A stretch of 64,000 nucleotides of DNA from Idiomarina xiamenensis 10-D-4 (GTDB lineage Bacteria; Pseudomonadota; Gammaproteobacteria; Enterobacterales; Alteromonadaceae). Numbering within the stretch: position 1 is the first letter of the stretch; each line of letters opens with the position of its first letter. The stretch is from the NCBI RefSeq assembly GCF_000299895.1, contig NZ_AMRG01000004.1, forward strand, positions 124,001-188,000, read 5' to 3'. Below, piece by piece: positions 6,032 through 15,016 of this stretch. Below the pieces are notes generated by a model, which did no database searches, was not told the origin of the DNA, and saw nothing but the letters and a program-made list of their open reading frames with translations. The translations under genes and the position numbers were made by a program.

Positions 6032-8277
6032 TGCGTAAAGTATTCGGTTTAAAGGCGATGTTTTATCTAAACATCGTTATCGTTGCGGGGCTCATCGGTT
6101 ACCAAATTTATCTGAACTTCTTTGAGAAAGACTACATCACCATGCACACGGTGCAGTTAGACCGCATCGAGCAACAGTTACAAGCGCAAGACAAATTTAG
6201 CTTTGCGGTCGTCGGTAACATTAATAATTCTGTCGGCGTTTTTGAACGTAAAATTGTGCCACGCTTAAACCAGTCGGGCGTTGATTTCTTGGTCTCCGCA
6301 GGCAATGCCACCAGCGGTGGCGGAGAGGATAAATATCGCGCGCTGTACGGTACCCTGAGTCATCTGGAAATTCCCTATTTGTTGACCTTTGGCGAGAATG
6401 AAGCCAGTAACCTCGGTGACTTTCGCTTTTACCAACACTTTGGTCCTTATTTTTATGAATTTAGCGCCGCCAACAGCCAATTCATTTTTCTTGACGTTAC
6501 CACCCCGATGTCCTTTGATTGGCAGCTACGCTGGTTGGAAGATGTCTTAAAAAGCTCGACCGCCGCGCATAAGTTTGTATTTATGGGCAAACCGCTGTTA
6601 ACCGCTAGCAAAGAAGCCATTTTTGATTCTGCCGATAACTATTTGCGAGATACCGACTTCACAATTCCATTGCTGACGTTATTCAGTCAGTACAAAGTAG
6701 ACGCGGTATTTTCATCCAACTTAGCCGTCTATGACCGGCAGCGTCACGGCGATACCGAGTACATTATCACAGGCGGCGCCGGTGGCTTGATGCTCAATAA
6801 CGATGTCAGTTTTTATCATTACGTTGAAGTAACCGTCGATGGTGACCAAATTAGCATTGCAGAACAACCATTAGACGTTGGCCAAAATCAGTTTTGGCGC
6901 ACCTTAGAGAGTTTATGGTTTTTTATTCATTCGCTGTTTTACGTCGGCTATTTGAATTTTATTCTATTGCTAAGCGCGTTTATCGTCATCGCTATCAAAC
7001 TTTATTCCAAGGTGTTCCGCGACCGCGACTACTATCCTAATTTTGATATTGACCCAAGCCCTTACGAAAAACAGCCACTACGCGTGGCCATGGTGACCAA
7101 TAACTACTTACCCTTTATTGGTGGCGTCCCTATTTCAATCGAACGTTTACAGCGCGGTTTAAGTGCCGCGGGCAACGCGGTTTTGATCATTGCTCCTGAT
7201 TATCCGTTTCAAGCAGAGCAACAGCAACAAATAGACCAACAGCAACCAGTACGACGGATCCCGGTTGCGCTGTCTTTCGGCGAGAATAAAGACTTGCAAG
7301 TGGCAAACGCTTTCAGCCCCAGAATTCATCGAGAATTGCGTCAATTTAAACCCGATGTGGTGCACCTTCATCATCCATTTTGGCTCAGCTACAGCGGTAT
7401 GCTTTGTGCTCGTAGTTTGGCTGTGCCGGTGGTTTACACTTATCACACTCGACTCGAACATTACGCCCATTTCGTGCCGCTACCGACACGTTTGTTCCGT
7501 AACTTTATTTCGCATTTGCTGATCAAACACTTTGCTGAGCGTTGTGACGGTATTATCGTTCCCACCTATTCGGCAGAAGAATATTTGCGCATGATTGGCG
7601 TTAAAAAGCCCATTTTTGTGCAGCCTACCGGTATCGACTATGACAAATTCCAGCAACGCGATGAGGCGGCGTTACAACGCTTGCGTCGACAGCTCAAGTT
7701 AGCCGACGATGAGTTGGTTTACGTGACCGTGTCTCGCCTTAGCCAAGAGAAGAATATTGATTTTATGCTGGATGCGATTGCCGAACTCAAGCAACGCGAA
7801 CATCGACCGTTTAGATTCATCATTATTGGTGATGGTGACGAGCGTTCACGTATCGAATCGCGTATCAACACACTGGGTTTGAGCGATGTGGTCATACTTA
7901 CCGGAGCCATCCCACCCGAGCAAATGGTTAACTATTATCAGCTTGGCGATATCTTCTTATTTGCGTCAAAATCTGAAACCCAAGGCATGGTGATTTTGGA
8001 GGCGATGGCAGCAGGATTACCGGTGGTTGCTGTGCGGTCAAGCGGCATCGATGACGTTGTGCAACATAAATCGAATGGCTATAAAACGCCGGAGAATATT
8101 GAGGTTTGGTTGCGCCAAGTAGAGCGTCTGAGTCAACAGGATGAACTACGCCAACGGCTAGCCAACCAAGCACAACAATTTGCTAAAGATTATGCGATTG
8201 AACATTTCGCCGAAGACATCAAACACATTTATGCTCATGTCATCGCCGCTAAAAAACAAGCTAAGGCAAAGCACTGA
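6028..8277 (+). CDS. Membrane-anchored pseudo-phosphoesterase fused to GT4 glycosyltransferase
   Basis: 749 residues in four parts: N-terminal TM anchor (about 10-32); metallophosphoesterase-fold domain (about 57-290); a second TM (about 300-330); and a GT4 glycosyltransferase (about 350-740). In the first domain the spacing and hydrophobic framework of a calcineurin-like phosphoesterase is intact, yet each ligand motif is changed: GD to GN at 63-64, GD to GN at 92-93, GNHD/E to GENE at 122-125, MHRP to MGKP at 186-189, and GHxH to SNLA at 230-233. It should be catalytically dead. The GT4 part looks competent: GGVPISIERL glycine-rich start, HLHHPF, YHTRLEHY, PTGID, VSRLSQEKN, and ETQGMVILE as the EX7E motif. 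Its N-domain resembles diacylglycerol glucosyltransferases. Overlaps the upstream gene by 4 bases. Confidence 0.88.
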   Translation: MMRKVFGLKAMFYLNIVIVAGLIGYQIYLNFFEKDYITMHTVQLDRIEQQLQAQDKFSFAVVGNINNSVGVFERKIVPRLNQSGVDFLVSAGNATSGGGEDKYRALYGTLSHLEIPYLLTFGENEASNLGDFRFYQHFGPYFYEFSAANSQFIFLDVTTPMSFDWQLRWLEDVLKSSTAAHKFVFMGKPLLTASKEAIFDSADNYLRDTDFTIPLLTLFSQYKVDAVFSSNLAVYDRQRHGDTEYIITGGAGGLMLNNDVSFYHYVEVTVDGDQISIAEQPLDVGQNQFWRTLESLWFFIHSLFYVGYLNFILLLSAFIVIAIKLYSKVFRDRDYYPNFDIDPSPYEKQPLRVAMVTNNYLPFIGGVPISIERLQRGLSAAGNAVLIIAPDYPFQAEQQQQIDQQQPVRRIPVALSFGENKDLQVANAFSPRIHRELRQFKPDVVHLHHPFWLSYSGMLCARSLAVPVVYTYHTRLEHYAHFVPLPTRLFRNFISHLLIKHFAERCDGIIVPTYSAEEYLRMIGVKKPIFVQPTGIDYDKFQQRDEAALQRLRRQLKLADDELVYVTVSRLSQEKNIDFMLDAIAELKQREHRPFRFIIIGDGDERSRIESRINTLGLSDVVILTGAIPPEQMVNYYQLGDIFLFASKSETQGMVILEAMAAGLPVVAVRSSGIDDVVQHKSNGYKTPENIEVWLRQVERLSQQDELRQRLANQAQQFAKDYAIEHFAEDIKHIYAHVIAAKKQAKAKH

Positions 8278-8295
8278 GTATTTCATTTAAGCGCG

Positions 8296-8616
8296 CTAAG
8301 ACAGCACCACACCCCAGGCATCGCATAAGCCACCGTAAGGTGCCATTAACCGCGTTAATTGGCGCTGAGTGTCGCTGACTAGCGCATAGCTTAACGGCTG
8401 TTGAATGCGTACAACAACGTAGCCAGCGTCGTCATCACAGGGCGGATATAATTGCACATCCGGATAATCCTGTTGCAATAACCGCATCGCCTCATTTTGT
8501 GGCGGCCAACGCTCAAATTCGACGGTAAACTCGATAATACTGGACTTATCAAAGTCAAAACCTTCGGCGGCTAATTGGGCTAAGACTCGACTATCATTGT
8601 TCTGTTGTATGTGCAT
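8296..8616 (-). CDS. RraB-family protein (ribonuclease E inhibitor-like)
   Basis: 106 residues. The order of segments GFDFDKSSIIEFTVEF, W-x-x-x-N/E-A-x-x-LLQ, acidic DDDAGYVVVR and the C-terminal LMAPYGGLCDAWGVVL matches the RraB fold (two repeats ending in a D-G/A-W-G motif). E. coli RraB binds RNase E and alters RNA decay. This protein is shorter at the N-terminus and lacks the long acidic stretch of E. coli RraB, so the RNase E role is not assured. Convergent with the GT4 fusion gene, 18 bases between stops. Confidence 0.7.
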   Translation of the reverse strand: MHIQQNNDSRVLAQLAAEGFDFDKSSIIEFTVEFERWPPQNEAMRLLQQDYPDVQLYPPCDDDAGYVVVRIQQPLSYALVSDTQRQLTRLMAPYGGLCDAWGVVLS

Positions 8617-8771
8617 ATAACTTGTCTCGCTAAATAACGTCCCTGTCGGTGCTGCTCCGTAGGCTATACGCTACTACGTTCAATGCAGCCTCTGCTCATT
8701 TTTTACGCAACTTTAACATTATGCGTACTCTTCGACCGATGCTGGACCTGGTCAGTGATACAAATAGCCAT

Positions 8772-8801
8772 AAAAAAAGCCTGCATAATGCAGGCTTTTT
8801 T
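8772..8801 (-). terminator. Rho-independent terminator of the S10 peptidase gene
   Basis: Perfect stem GCCTGCA (8779-8785) and TGCAGGC (8789-8795) with a 3-base loop, flanked by A-run and T-run, so it could work in both directions. It lies just after the S10 peptidase stop on the minus strand. Confidence 0.85.
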
Positions 8802-8833
8802 CGTCGCGAGGGTATCGCGCTTAAAACTTCTTG

Positions 8834-10366
8834 TTAGTATTTTGCCGCTTCGCCGTTAGCCGGTAACGATTGCAAAATGAACTCGCGCAGGTCGTCGTTA
8901 GCCGACTTTAAGTCATCGGCGCGCAAGTACATCATATGGCCACTACGATAACCTTTAAAACGCAGACGGTCTTTCATTAAACCGCTAGGGTCCATTTGCC
9001 ACATGCTGTATTTAGCATCAAAGTAATTCGTTGCGCCGTCAAAATAACCCGACTGAATCATTACATTCAAATAAGGATTTTGAGCCATGGCTTGGCGTAA
9101 GCGTTCACCGGTATCATTGCCAGTACGATCCCAAGGATGTACATCACCAAACATGGCATATTTCACGTCGGTTTTATAATCTAGCTCTTCGCGAATATAG
9201 TAATTAATCGCTGGCGTAAACGAATGTAGCCATGATGTCAGCTCGGCGTTGTAATCGGGACGAGAGCCGACACCATCGCGATCAATACCTAAATAACGCG
9301 AATCTAAACGACCAATGGTTTGCTGGCGATCACGCAGCAGTTCTTTCCAATAAAACCACGTACTAACATCTAAATTAGCCGCCAACACGGTATCGCTGGT
9401 TAAACCAGAATAACGTGCCACTTGCTGTGCCACTCGTTGTTTTTCTTGTTCGTCAATAAAGCTACCTTTGGCTAACGCCGGTAAGTACTCATTGACGGTA
9501 AAGGCTTCAACCTGCGGCAGCAGCTCATCTAAGTCTAACCCTTGCAACTCACTGTCTAGCGCGTTGTGATACCACGCTGCTGCAGCAAAGTAAGGTAATC
9601 GGTTAGCAGCTTTTACCGGACCGTCACGATCGATACCGAGGTCGGTTGGCGACACTAAAACAACACCATTGAGATACATCCACTGCCGATCTTGCAACTC
9701 TCCTGCCAAACCGGAAACGCGAGTCGTACCATAACTTTCACCGATCAAAAACTTCGGCGAGCGCCAACGATTATTGCGAGTAACAAAGGTATTGACCCAA
9801 TCAGCCAGATATTTAATGTCGGCTTTTACACCAAAAAACATCGACTTTTGTTGTTCGCGTGACGGTAGTTCACCGTCAGCATTAGGCAGTACTCTGGAGT
9901 AGCCGGTATTAACTGGGTTTACGTACACAATATCAGCAACGTCTAACACCGAATCGGGGTTGTTTTTGATACCATAAGGTTGCACTGGATAACCCTCGTC
10001 GTCGATCTTTAACACTCGAGGGCCAGTATAAGCGATATGCATCCACACCGACGCTGAGCCGGGACCACCGTTGAACGAAATCAACAGCGGACGCTTGCTG
10101 TCGTCGTCGACATCACTGCGCTTGTAGTACGTATAAAACAACGTAGCGATGGCATCACCGTCGTCATTCCACACCGGTTGCGTACCCGTAGTGGCGGTGT
10201 ATTCGATGGTTTCGCCTTTGATCCGAACTTCATGCTCGGTCACCACGCTGCTATCAATATCGATTTGTCGGCTGTGCGTATCGGTATCTGCAGCAAACGC
10301 TGGTAAGCTCATACTCAGCGCCAGCAAACCCGCCGCTAAGCGACGTTTATTCATTTTTATCATCAT
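8834..10366 (-). CDS. Secreted serine carboxypeptidase-like protein (peptidase S10)
   Basis: Alpha/beta-hydrolase peptidase of family S10, probably periplasmic. From the start chosen here (ATG 10366, with AAGG 8 bases upstream) the N-terminus is a typical signal peptide ending SLPAFA before ADTDTHS. Family marks in order: ISFNGGPGSASVWMH (oxyanion-hole region), GESYGTTR with the nucleophile Ser, GYFDGATNYFDA with the catalytic Asp region, and YRSGHMMYL with the catalytic His. About 510 residues, normal for bacterial S10 members. Removes C-terminal residues from peptides in characterised homologues; the substrate here is unknown. A single-gene unit with its own terminator. Confidence 0.88.
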   Translation of the reverse strand: MMIKMNKRRLAAGLLALSMSLPAFAADTDTHSRQIDIDSSVVTEHEVRIKGETIEYTATTGTQPVWNDDGDAIATLFYTYYKRSDVDDDSKRPLLISFNGGPGSASVWMHIAYTGPRVLKIDDEGYPVQPYGIKNNPDSVLDVADIVYVNPVNTGYSRVLPNADGELPSREQQKSMFFGVKADIKYLADWVNTFVTRNNRWRSPKFLIGESYGTTRVSGLAGELQDRQWMYLNGVVLVSPTDLGIDRDGPVKAANRLPYFAAAAWYHNALDSELQGLDLDELLPQVEAFTVNEYLPALAKGSFIDEQEKQRVAQQVARYSGLTSDTVLAANLDVSTWFYWKELLRDRQQTIGRLDSRYLGIDRDGVGSRPDYNAELTSWLHSFTPAINYYIREELDYKTDVKYAMFGDVHPWDRTGNDTGERLRQAMAQNPYLNVMIQSGYFDGATNYFDAKYSMWQMDPSGLMKDRLRFKGYRSGHMMYLRADDLKSANDDLREFILQSLPANGEAAKY

Positions 10367-10500
10367 TGGCTTAGCCTTTTTGCAATGTTCCAAAGATCGT
10401 TAACGATATACCAGCAACAACGATATGTTGCGAGAACATCTTGCCATAGCGGTCAATACATTACTGAAAAGCCAGCTAGAGACTCAAGCACAATGAGATA

Positions 10501-10530
10501 ATTGACCGTTAGCTAAGACTAACGGTCAAT
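10501..10530 (-). terminator. Strong hairpin after malic enzyme gene
   Basis: Perfect 12-base arms ATTGACCGTTAG (10501-10512) and CTAACGGTCAAT (10519-10530) around a 6-base loop, 10 bases past the maeA stop. On the minus strand the following bases are TATCTCATTG, so the U-tract is poor. It may be a terminator or an mRNA 3'-end stabiliser. Confidence 0.6.
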
Positions 10531-10540
10531 GTTGGCGGGT

Positions 10541-12247
10541 TTAGATACTCACGCGACGGTAATCACGATATTCGGGCTTCCAAAAGTTAGCCTCGATACG
10601 CTGGCGCAAGGTGTCGTCATCGATTTCCAAAGCTAAATCGGCAGCGATAGCGACTTTTGCCACGGCGAATGCGATTTTTTTGCTGAGTTCATCTAGGGCG
10701 TCAAAATCAGGCAGTAACTTACCTTCGCCCTGGCTTGCCAATGGTGACTGTTCAGCTAAGGTTACGCTGGCAGCATTGAGCATATCATCGTTGATCAAAC
10801 GAGCTTTCACCGCCAGCACACCTAAGCCGATGCCCGGAAAAATGTAACTGTTATTACATTGCGCAATAGGATAATGCTGACCGTCATATTCAACCGGTGC
10901 GTAAGGGCTGCCAGTTGCCACAATAGCCTTGCCTTCAGTCCAATTGATGACATCTTGCGGATGCGCTTCAATATGTCGTGACGGATTACTGAGTGGAAAA
11001 ATGATAGGTTGCGCACAACCTTTGTGCATCGCCCGAATGACCTGTTCGGTAAATAAGCCAGGCTGACCGGAAACGCCGATGAGAACTGTCGGTTGCGCAC
11101 AATGCATGACGTCTAATAATGACGCATAATCACCGCTATACGACCAATCGGCCAAGGCTTGCTGCGATTGCACCAAGCGCTGCTGAAAGTCACGCAGGTC
11201 GGCCATCCCCTCGGTCAGTAAGCCAAACCGATCAACCATATAGATTTGACTGCGCGCTTGCTCTTCACTAATGCCTTCCGACACCATTTGCCCGATCACT
11301 TGCTCGGCGATGCCGCAACCAGCCGAGCCGGCACCGACAAAGACCACACGCTGTTCACTGAGCCTATCGCCTTTGACTTTACAGGCAGCCAATAAGGTAC
11401 CCACCGTGACCGCGGCAGTCCCCTGAATATCGTCATTAAAGCAGCACACTTGTTCACGATAGCGAGTTAGAATCGGCATCGCATTGGGTTGCGCAAAATC
11501 TTCAAATTGGATCATGGCTTGCGGCCAGCGACGTTTCACAGCGGTAATGAATTGCTCAATAAAAGCATCGTACTGATCTTGGTCAATACGTTTATGTCGT
11601 GACCCCATATACATGGGATCATTAAGCAGTTTCTCATTATTGGTACCGACATCAAGCATTACCGGTAACGTATAAGCAGGGCTAATACCACCACAGGCGG
11701 TATACAACGACAGCTTGCCGATAGGAATACCCATACCGCCAATACCTTGATCGCCTAAACCTAAGATGCGTTCACCATCGGTGACGACGATAACTTTTAC
11801 GTTACGCTTAGTGGCGTTATGCAGTATATCGTCCATTTGATCACGTTCTTTGTAGGAGATAAATAATCCACGAGAACTGCGATAAATATCAGAGAATTGC
11901 TCACAAGCATCGCCCACCGTTGGCGTGTATATGATCGGCATCATTTCAGCCAAGTGATCACGTAATAAACGATAAAATAAGGTTTCGTTATTATCTTGGA
12001 TCGCCCGCAAATAAATGTGCTTATTCATCGGCGTGTCAAAGCTCTTATACTGCATATACGCGCGCGTTACTTGCTCTTCGATAGTTTCGTAACGTGGCGG
12101 TAATAGTCCCATCAAATTAAAGGCAGTACGCTCCTCACGCGAGAACGCGCTACCTTTATTCAGTAGCGGCGTTTCTAATAACGATGGTCCAGCGTGAGGA
12201 ATATACAAAGGACGCTTTTTATTTTGCTTGGTGACAGATTCTTTCAT
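10541..12247 (-). CDS. maeA: NAD-dependent malic enzyme
   Basis: Oxidative decarboxylation of malate to pyruvate with NAD+, cytoplasmic, linking the TCA cycle to pyruvate. The 568-residue length equals the E. coli MaeA class (565). Signature [20 protein letters not shown] with the downstream [15 protein letters not shown] covers the malate and metal site; FEDF supplies metal-binding Glu/Asp; and [15 protein letters not shown] is the dinucleotide-binding loop. AAGGAG lies 10 bases before the ATG at 12247. Runs alone between the S10 peptidase and lysS, with a strong hairpin after its stop. Confidence 0.95.
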   Translation of the reverse strand: MKESVTKQNKKRPLYIPHAGPSLLETPLLNKGSAFSREERTAFNLMGLLPPRYETIEEQVTRAYMQYKSFDTPMNKHIYLRAIQDNNETLFYRLLRDHLAEMMPIIYTPTVGDACEQFSDIYRSSRGLFISYKERDQMDDILHNATKRNVKVIVVTDGERILGLGDQGIGGMGIPIGKLSLYTACGGISPAYTLPVMLDVGTNNEKLLNDPMYMGSRHKRIDQDQYDAFIEQFITAVKRRWPQAMIQFEDFAQPNAMPILTRYREQVCCFNDDIQGTAAVTVGTLLAACKVKGDRLSEQRVVFVGAGSAGCGIAEQVIGQMVSEGISEEQARSQIYMVDRFGLLTEGMADLRDFQQRLVQSQQALADWSYSGDYASLLDVMHCAQPTVLIGVSGQPGLFTEQVIRAMHKGCAQPIIFPLSNPSRHIEAHPQDVINWTEGKAIVATGSPYAPVEYDGQHYPIAQCNNSYIFPGIGLGVLAVKARLINDDMLNAASVTLAEQSPLASQGEGKLLPDFDALDELSKKIAFAVAKVAIAADLALEIDDDTLRQRIEANFWKPEYRDYRRVSI

Positions 12248-12302
12248 GACAACAACAGCTCCTTATTCGGTCATCCAGATGTCCGCTTAAGCGACTTAAC
12301 GC

Positions 12303-13811
12303 TTAAGCACGTGGCCGCATATGCGGGAACAACAAGACATCGCGAATCGACGGCGAATCGGTCAACAACATCACTAGGCGATCGATACCGATGCCCTCAC
12401 CCGCAGTTGGCGGCATGCCATGCTCTAATGCAGTGATGTAGTCATCGTCATAAAACATCGCCTCGTCGTCACCGGCTTCTTTTTGTTGCACTTGATGTTG
12501 AAAGCGTTCGGCCTGATCTTCAGCATCATTTAATTCTGAGAAGCCATTGGCCAGCTCACGACCACCGGCAAAAAACTCGAAGCGGTCAGTAACAAAAGGG
12601 TCGTCGTCATTACGGCGCGCCAACGGTGAAACCTCGGCTGGGTAAGCGGTAATAAAGGTCGGCTGAATTAATTTATGCTCGGCAACTTCTTCAAAAATCT
12701 CGATTTGAATCTTACCTAAGCCCCAGCTAGCTTGAACCTTAATACCCAGCTTTTCAGCCAAAGCTTTGGCACTTTGTAAGTCTTTTAGCTGCGCTTCATC
12801 GCTATCAGGTAGGTGCGCTAAGATAGCCTCTAGCACCGTCATACGCGTAAACGGCTGACCGAAATCATAGTCGACGCCCTGACTGCTAAAGGTCGTGCTA
12901 CCCAAAATTTCCTGCGTCATACCGCGCAACATCGATTCGGTTAGATTCATCAAGTCATGGTAATCGGCGTAGCCCCAATAGAATTCCAGCATGGTAAATT
13001 CTGGGTTATGCCGAGTAGATAAACCTTCGTTACGGAAGTTACGATTGATCTCAAACACTTTCTCAAAACCACCGACTACCAAGCGTTTCAGGTAGAGTTC
13101 CGGTGCGATGCGTAAAAACAACTGCATATCGAGTGCGTTGTGATGAGTCACAAAAGGTCGGGCCGAGGCACCACCTGGAATGGTTTGCATCATCGGCGTT
13201 TCGACTTCTAGAAAATCCTGAGCGCTTAAAAAGCGGCGAATATAGTCGACCACTTTAGAACGCACCACGAAGGTGTTGCGTGATTCTTCATTGGTGATCA
13301 GGTCAAGATAACGCTGACGATAACGTGTTTCTTGATCGGCCAAACCGTGAAACTTATCCGGCAGCGGTCGCAGTGCTTTAGTCAGCAAACGAATATCATC
13401 CACTTGTACACTCAACTCACCGGTGTTGGTTTTAAACAACACACCGCTGGCGCCGATAATATCGCCCAAGTCCCATTTTTTGAATTGCTCGTTATAAAAA
13501 CCCTCGGCCAAGTTGTCACGCGCGACATAAACTTGAATACGACCACTCATGTCTTGCAATGTCGCAAAACTAGCCTTACCCATGATGCGTCGTGTCATCA
13601 TTCGACCGGCCACACTGACGCGAATTTCGCGTTGCGCCAACTCGTCTTTGCTTAATTCACCATAGGCTTGGTGCAACTGTTCAGCGACACTATCGCGACG
13701 AAAGTCATTGGGAAAAGCAACGCCCTGTTTTCGCAACGCAGCCAGTTTGCTCTTTCGCTGAGCGATCTGTTCGTTAATATCGACTTCTGCGGGTTGCGAT
13801 TTATCTGTCAT
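12303..13811 (-). CDS. lysS: Lysyl-tRNA synthetase (class II)
   Basis: Charges tRNA-Lys. 502 residues: N-terminal OB-fold anticodon-binding domain (about 60-170, [16 protein letters not shown]) and the class II catalytic core with motif 1 around [10 protein letters not shown], motif 2 [18 protein letters not shown] and motif 3 [21 protein letters not shown] precedes the ATG at 13811. It follows prfB on the same strand with 64 bases between, the same prfB-lysS order as E. coli. Confidence 0.97.
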   Translation of the reverse strand: MTDKSQPAEVDINEQIAQRKSKLAALRKQGVAFPNDFRRDSVAEQLHQAYGELSKDELAQREIRVSVAGRMMTRRIMGKASFATLQDMSGRIQVYVARDNLAEGFYNEQFKKWDLGDIIGASGVLFKTNTGELSVQVDDIRLLTKALRPLPDKFHGLADQETRYRQRYLDLITNEESRNTFVVRSKVVDYIRRFLSAQDFLEVETPMMQTIPGGASARPFVTHHNALDMQLFLRIAPELYLKRLVVGGFEKVFEINRNFRNEGLSTRHNPEFTMLEFYWGYADYHDLMNLTESMLRGMTQEILGSTTFSSQGVDYDFGQPFTRMTVLEAILAHLPDSDEAQLKDLQSAKALAEKLGIKVQASWGLGKIQIEIFEEVAEHKLIQPTFITAYPAEVSPLARRNDDDPFVTDRFEFFAGGRELANGFSELNDAEDQAERFQHQVQQKEAGDDEAMFYDDDYITALEHGMPPTAGEGIGIDRLVMLLTDSPSIRDVLLFPHMRPRA

Positions 13812-13875
13812 TACTACTTCCTCTTGTATTTTACGATAGTGCTTACAGTGATCGTTGATAGTCTCAATAAAACGT

Positions 13876-14974
13876 TTATAGCCCCGATTTCAGGCTGGCT
13901 TCGATAAACGGATCTAACGCGCCGTCTAATACGGCTTGGGTATTACGATTTTCTACGCCAGTACGCAAGTCTTTAATGCGCGCGTCATCCAACACATACG
14001 AGCGAATTTGACTGCCCCAACCGATGTCAGCCTTACTATCTTCCATCGCTTGCTTCTGTTCATTTTGCTTTTGCAATTCCAACTCGTACAACTTCGCCCG
14101 TAGCTGCTTCATCGCCACGTCGCGGTTTTTATGCTGTGAACGGTCGCTTTGACACTGCACCACAATACCCGTGGGTTCGTGCGTAATACGTACTGCCGAA
14201 TCGGTGCGGTTAACGTGTTGTCCACCTGCCCCAGAGGCACGGTAGGTATCAATCCGTAAATCAGCCGGATTGATTTCGATATCAATATCGTCATCAACTT
14301 CGGGATAGACGAACACCGATGCGAACGAGGTATGGCGACGATTACCAGAATCAAATGGCGACTTGCGAACTAAACGATGAACACCGCTTTCGGTACGCAA
14401 CCAACCAAAGGCGTAATCGCCCTGTATGTGTACCGTAGCCGATTTAATCCCAGCCACTTCGCCTTCGGATAATTCGGTAATTTCAACTTTGAAATCATGC
14501 GCCTCTGCCCAACGCAAATACATGCGCAGCAGCATATTCGCCCAATCTTGGGCCTCGGTACCACCGGAACCCGCTTGAATATCCAGATAGCAATCACTGC
14601 CATCATTTTGCCCGGCAAACATACGTTGAAATTCTAGACTGGCCAGTTGCTTTTCTAAGTCATCTAGTTCAACTGTCGCCTCATTAAAGGTATCCTCGTC
14701 GTCGGCTTCTACAGCCAAATCAACCAAACCTTCAATATCGTCGAGACCTTGGTGGAGGCGATCTAATGTTTCTACGACCAATGCTAGCGAGGCACGCTCT
14801 TTACCCAAAGCCTGCGCTTTGTCGGGTTGCTCCCACACCGCGGGGTCTTCAAGTTCACGCGTAACCTCTTCTAAACGTTCGACTTTATCAGGGTAGTCAA
14901 AGATACCCCCGAAGCGCGTCACTGCGCTCACGCATTGATTTTATGGCGTTATAAGTCGCATTTGTTTCAAACAT
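13876..14974 (-). CDS. prfB: Peptide chain release factor 2 (programmed +1 frameshift)
   Basis: Release factor recognising UAA and UGA. The gene is split in two frames: ATG at 14974 opens a 25-codon frame ending ...LRGYL then UGA (14899-14897). Reading resumes in the +1 frame at GAC (14898), giving 365 residues in all, exactly the E. coli length. The catalytic GGQ is present ([11 protein letters not shown]), and so is the SPF stop-codon motif (RKSPFDSG). A downstream in-frame ATG at 14931 would give a shorter protein but would skip the conserved N-terminal helix, so it is not the start. Coordinates here span both parts. Followed by lysS, preceded by recJ. Confidence 0.97.
14896..14910 (-). 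promoter_or_regulatory. prfB programmed frameshift signal
   Basis: On the minus strand GGGGGTATCTTTGAC: an internal Shine-Dalgarno-like G run three bases upstream of CTT followed by the UGA stop and C. When RF2 is scarce the ribosome slips +1 on CUU-U and makes full-length RF2. The sequence differs from the E. coli site only just upstream, where CGGGGG replaces AGGGGG. Confidence 0.96.
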
Positions 14975-15016
14975 GCAATTCTCTGCGGTTGTCTAGCTGA
15001 AAAATAGCCTGATATT

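Noticed and set aside
8649-8837. 62-codon plus-strand frame between the rraB-like and S10 genes
   Set aside because: It runs through the terminator hairpin and has no protein-like features.
14899-14931. ATG 14931 as the start of prfB
   Set aside because: Only the +1 frame downstream of a classic frameshift site; the true N-terminus is in the other frame from 14974.
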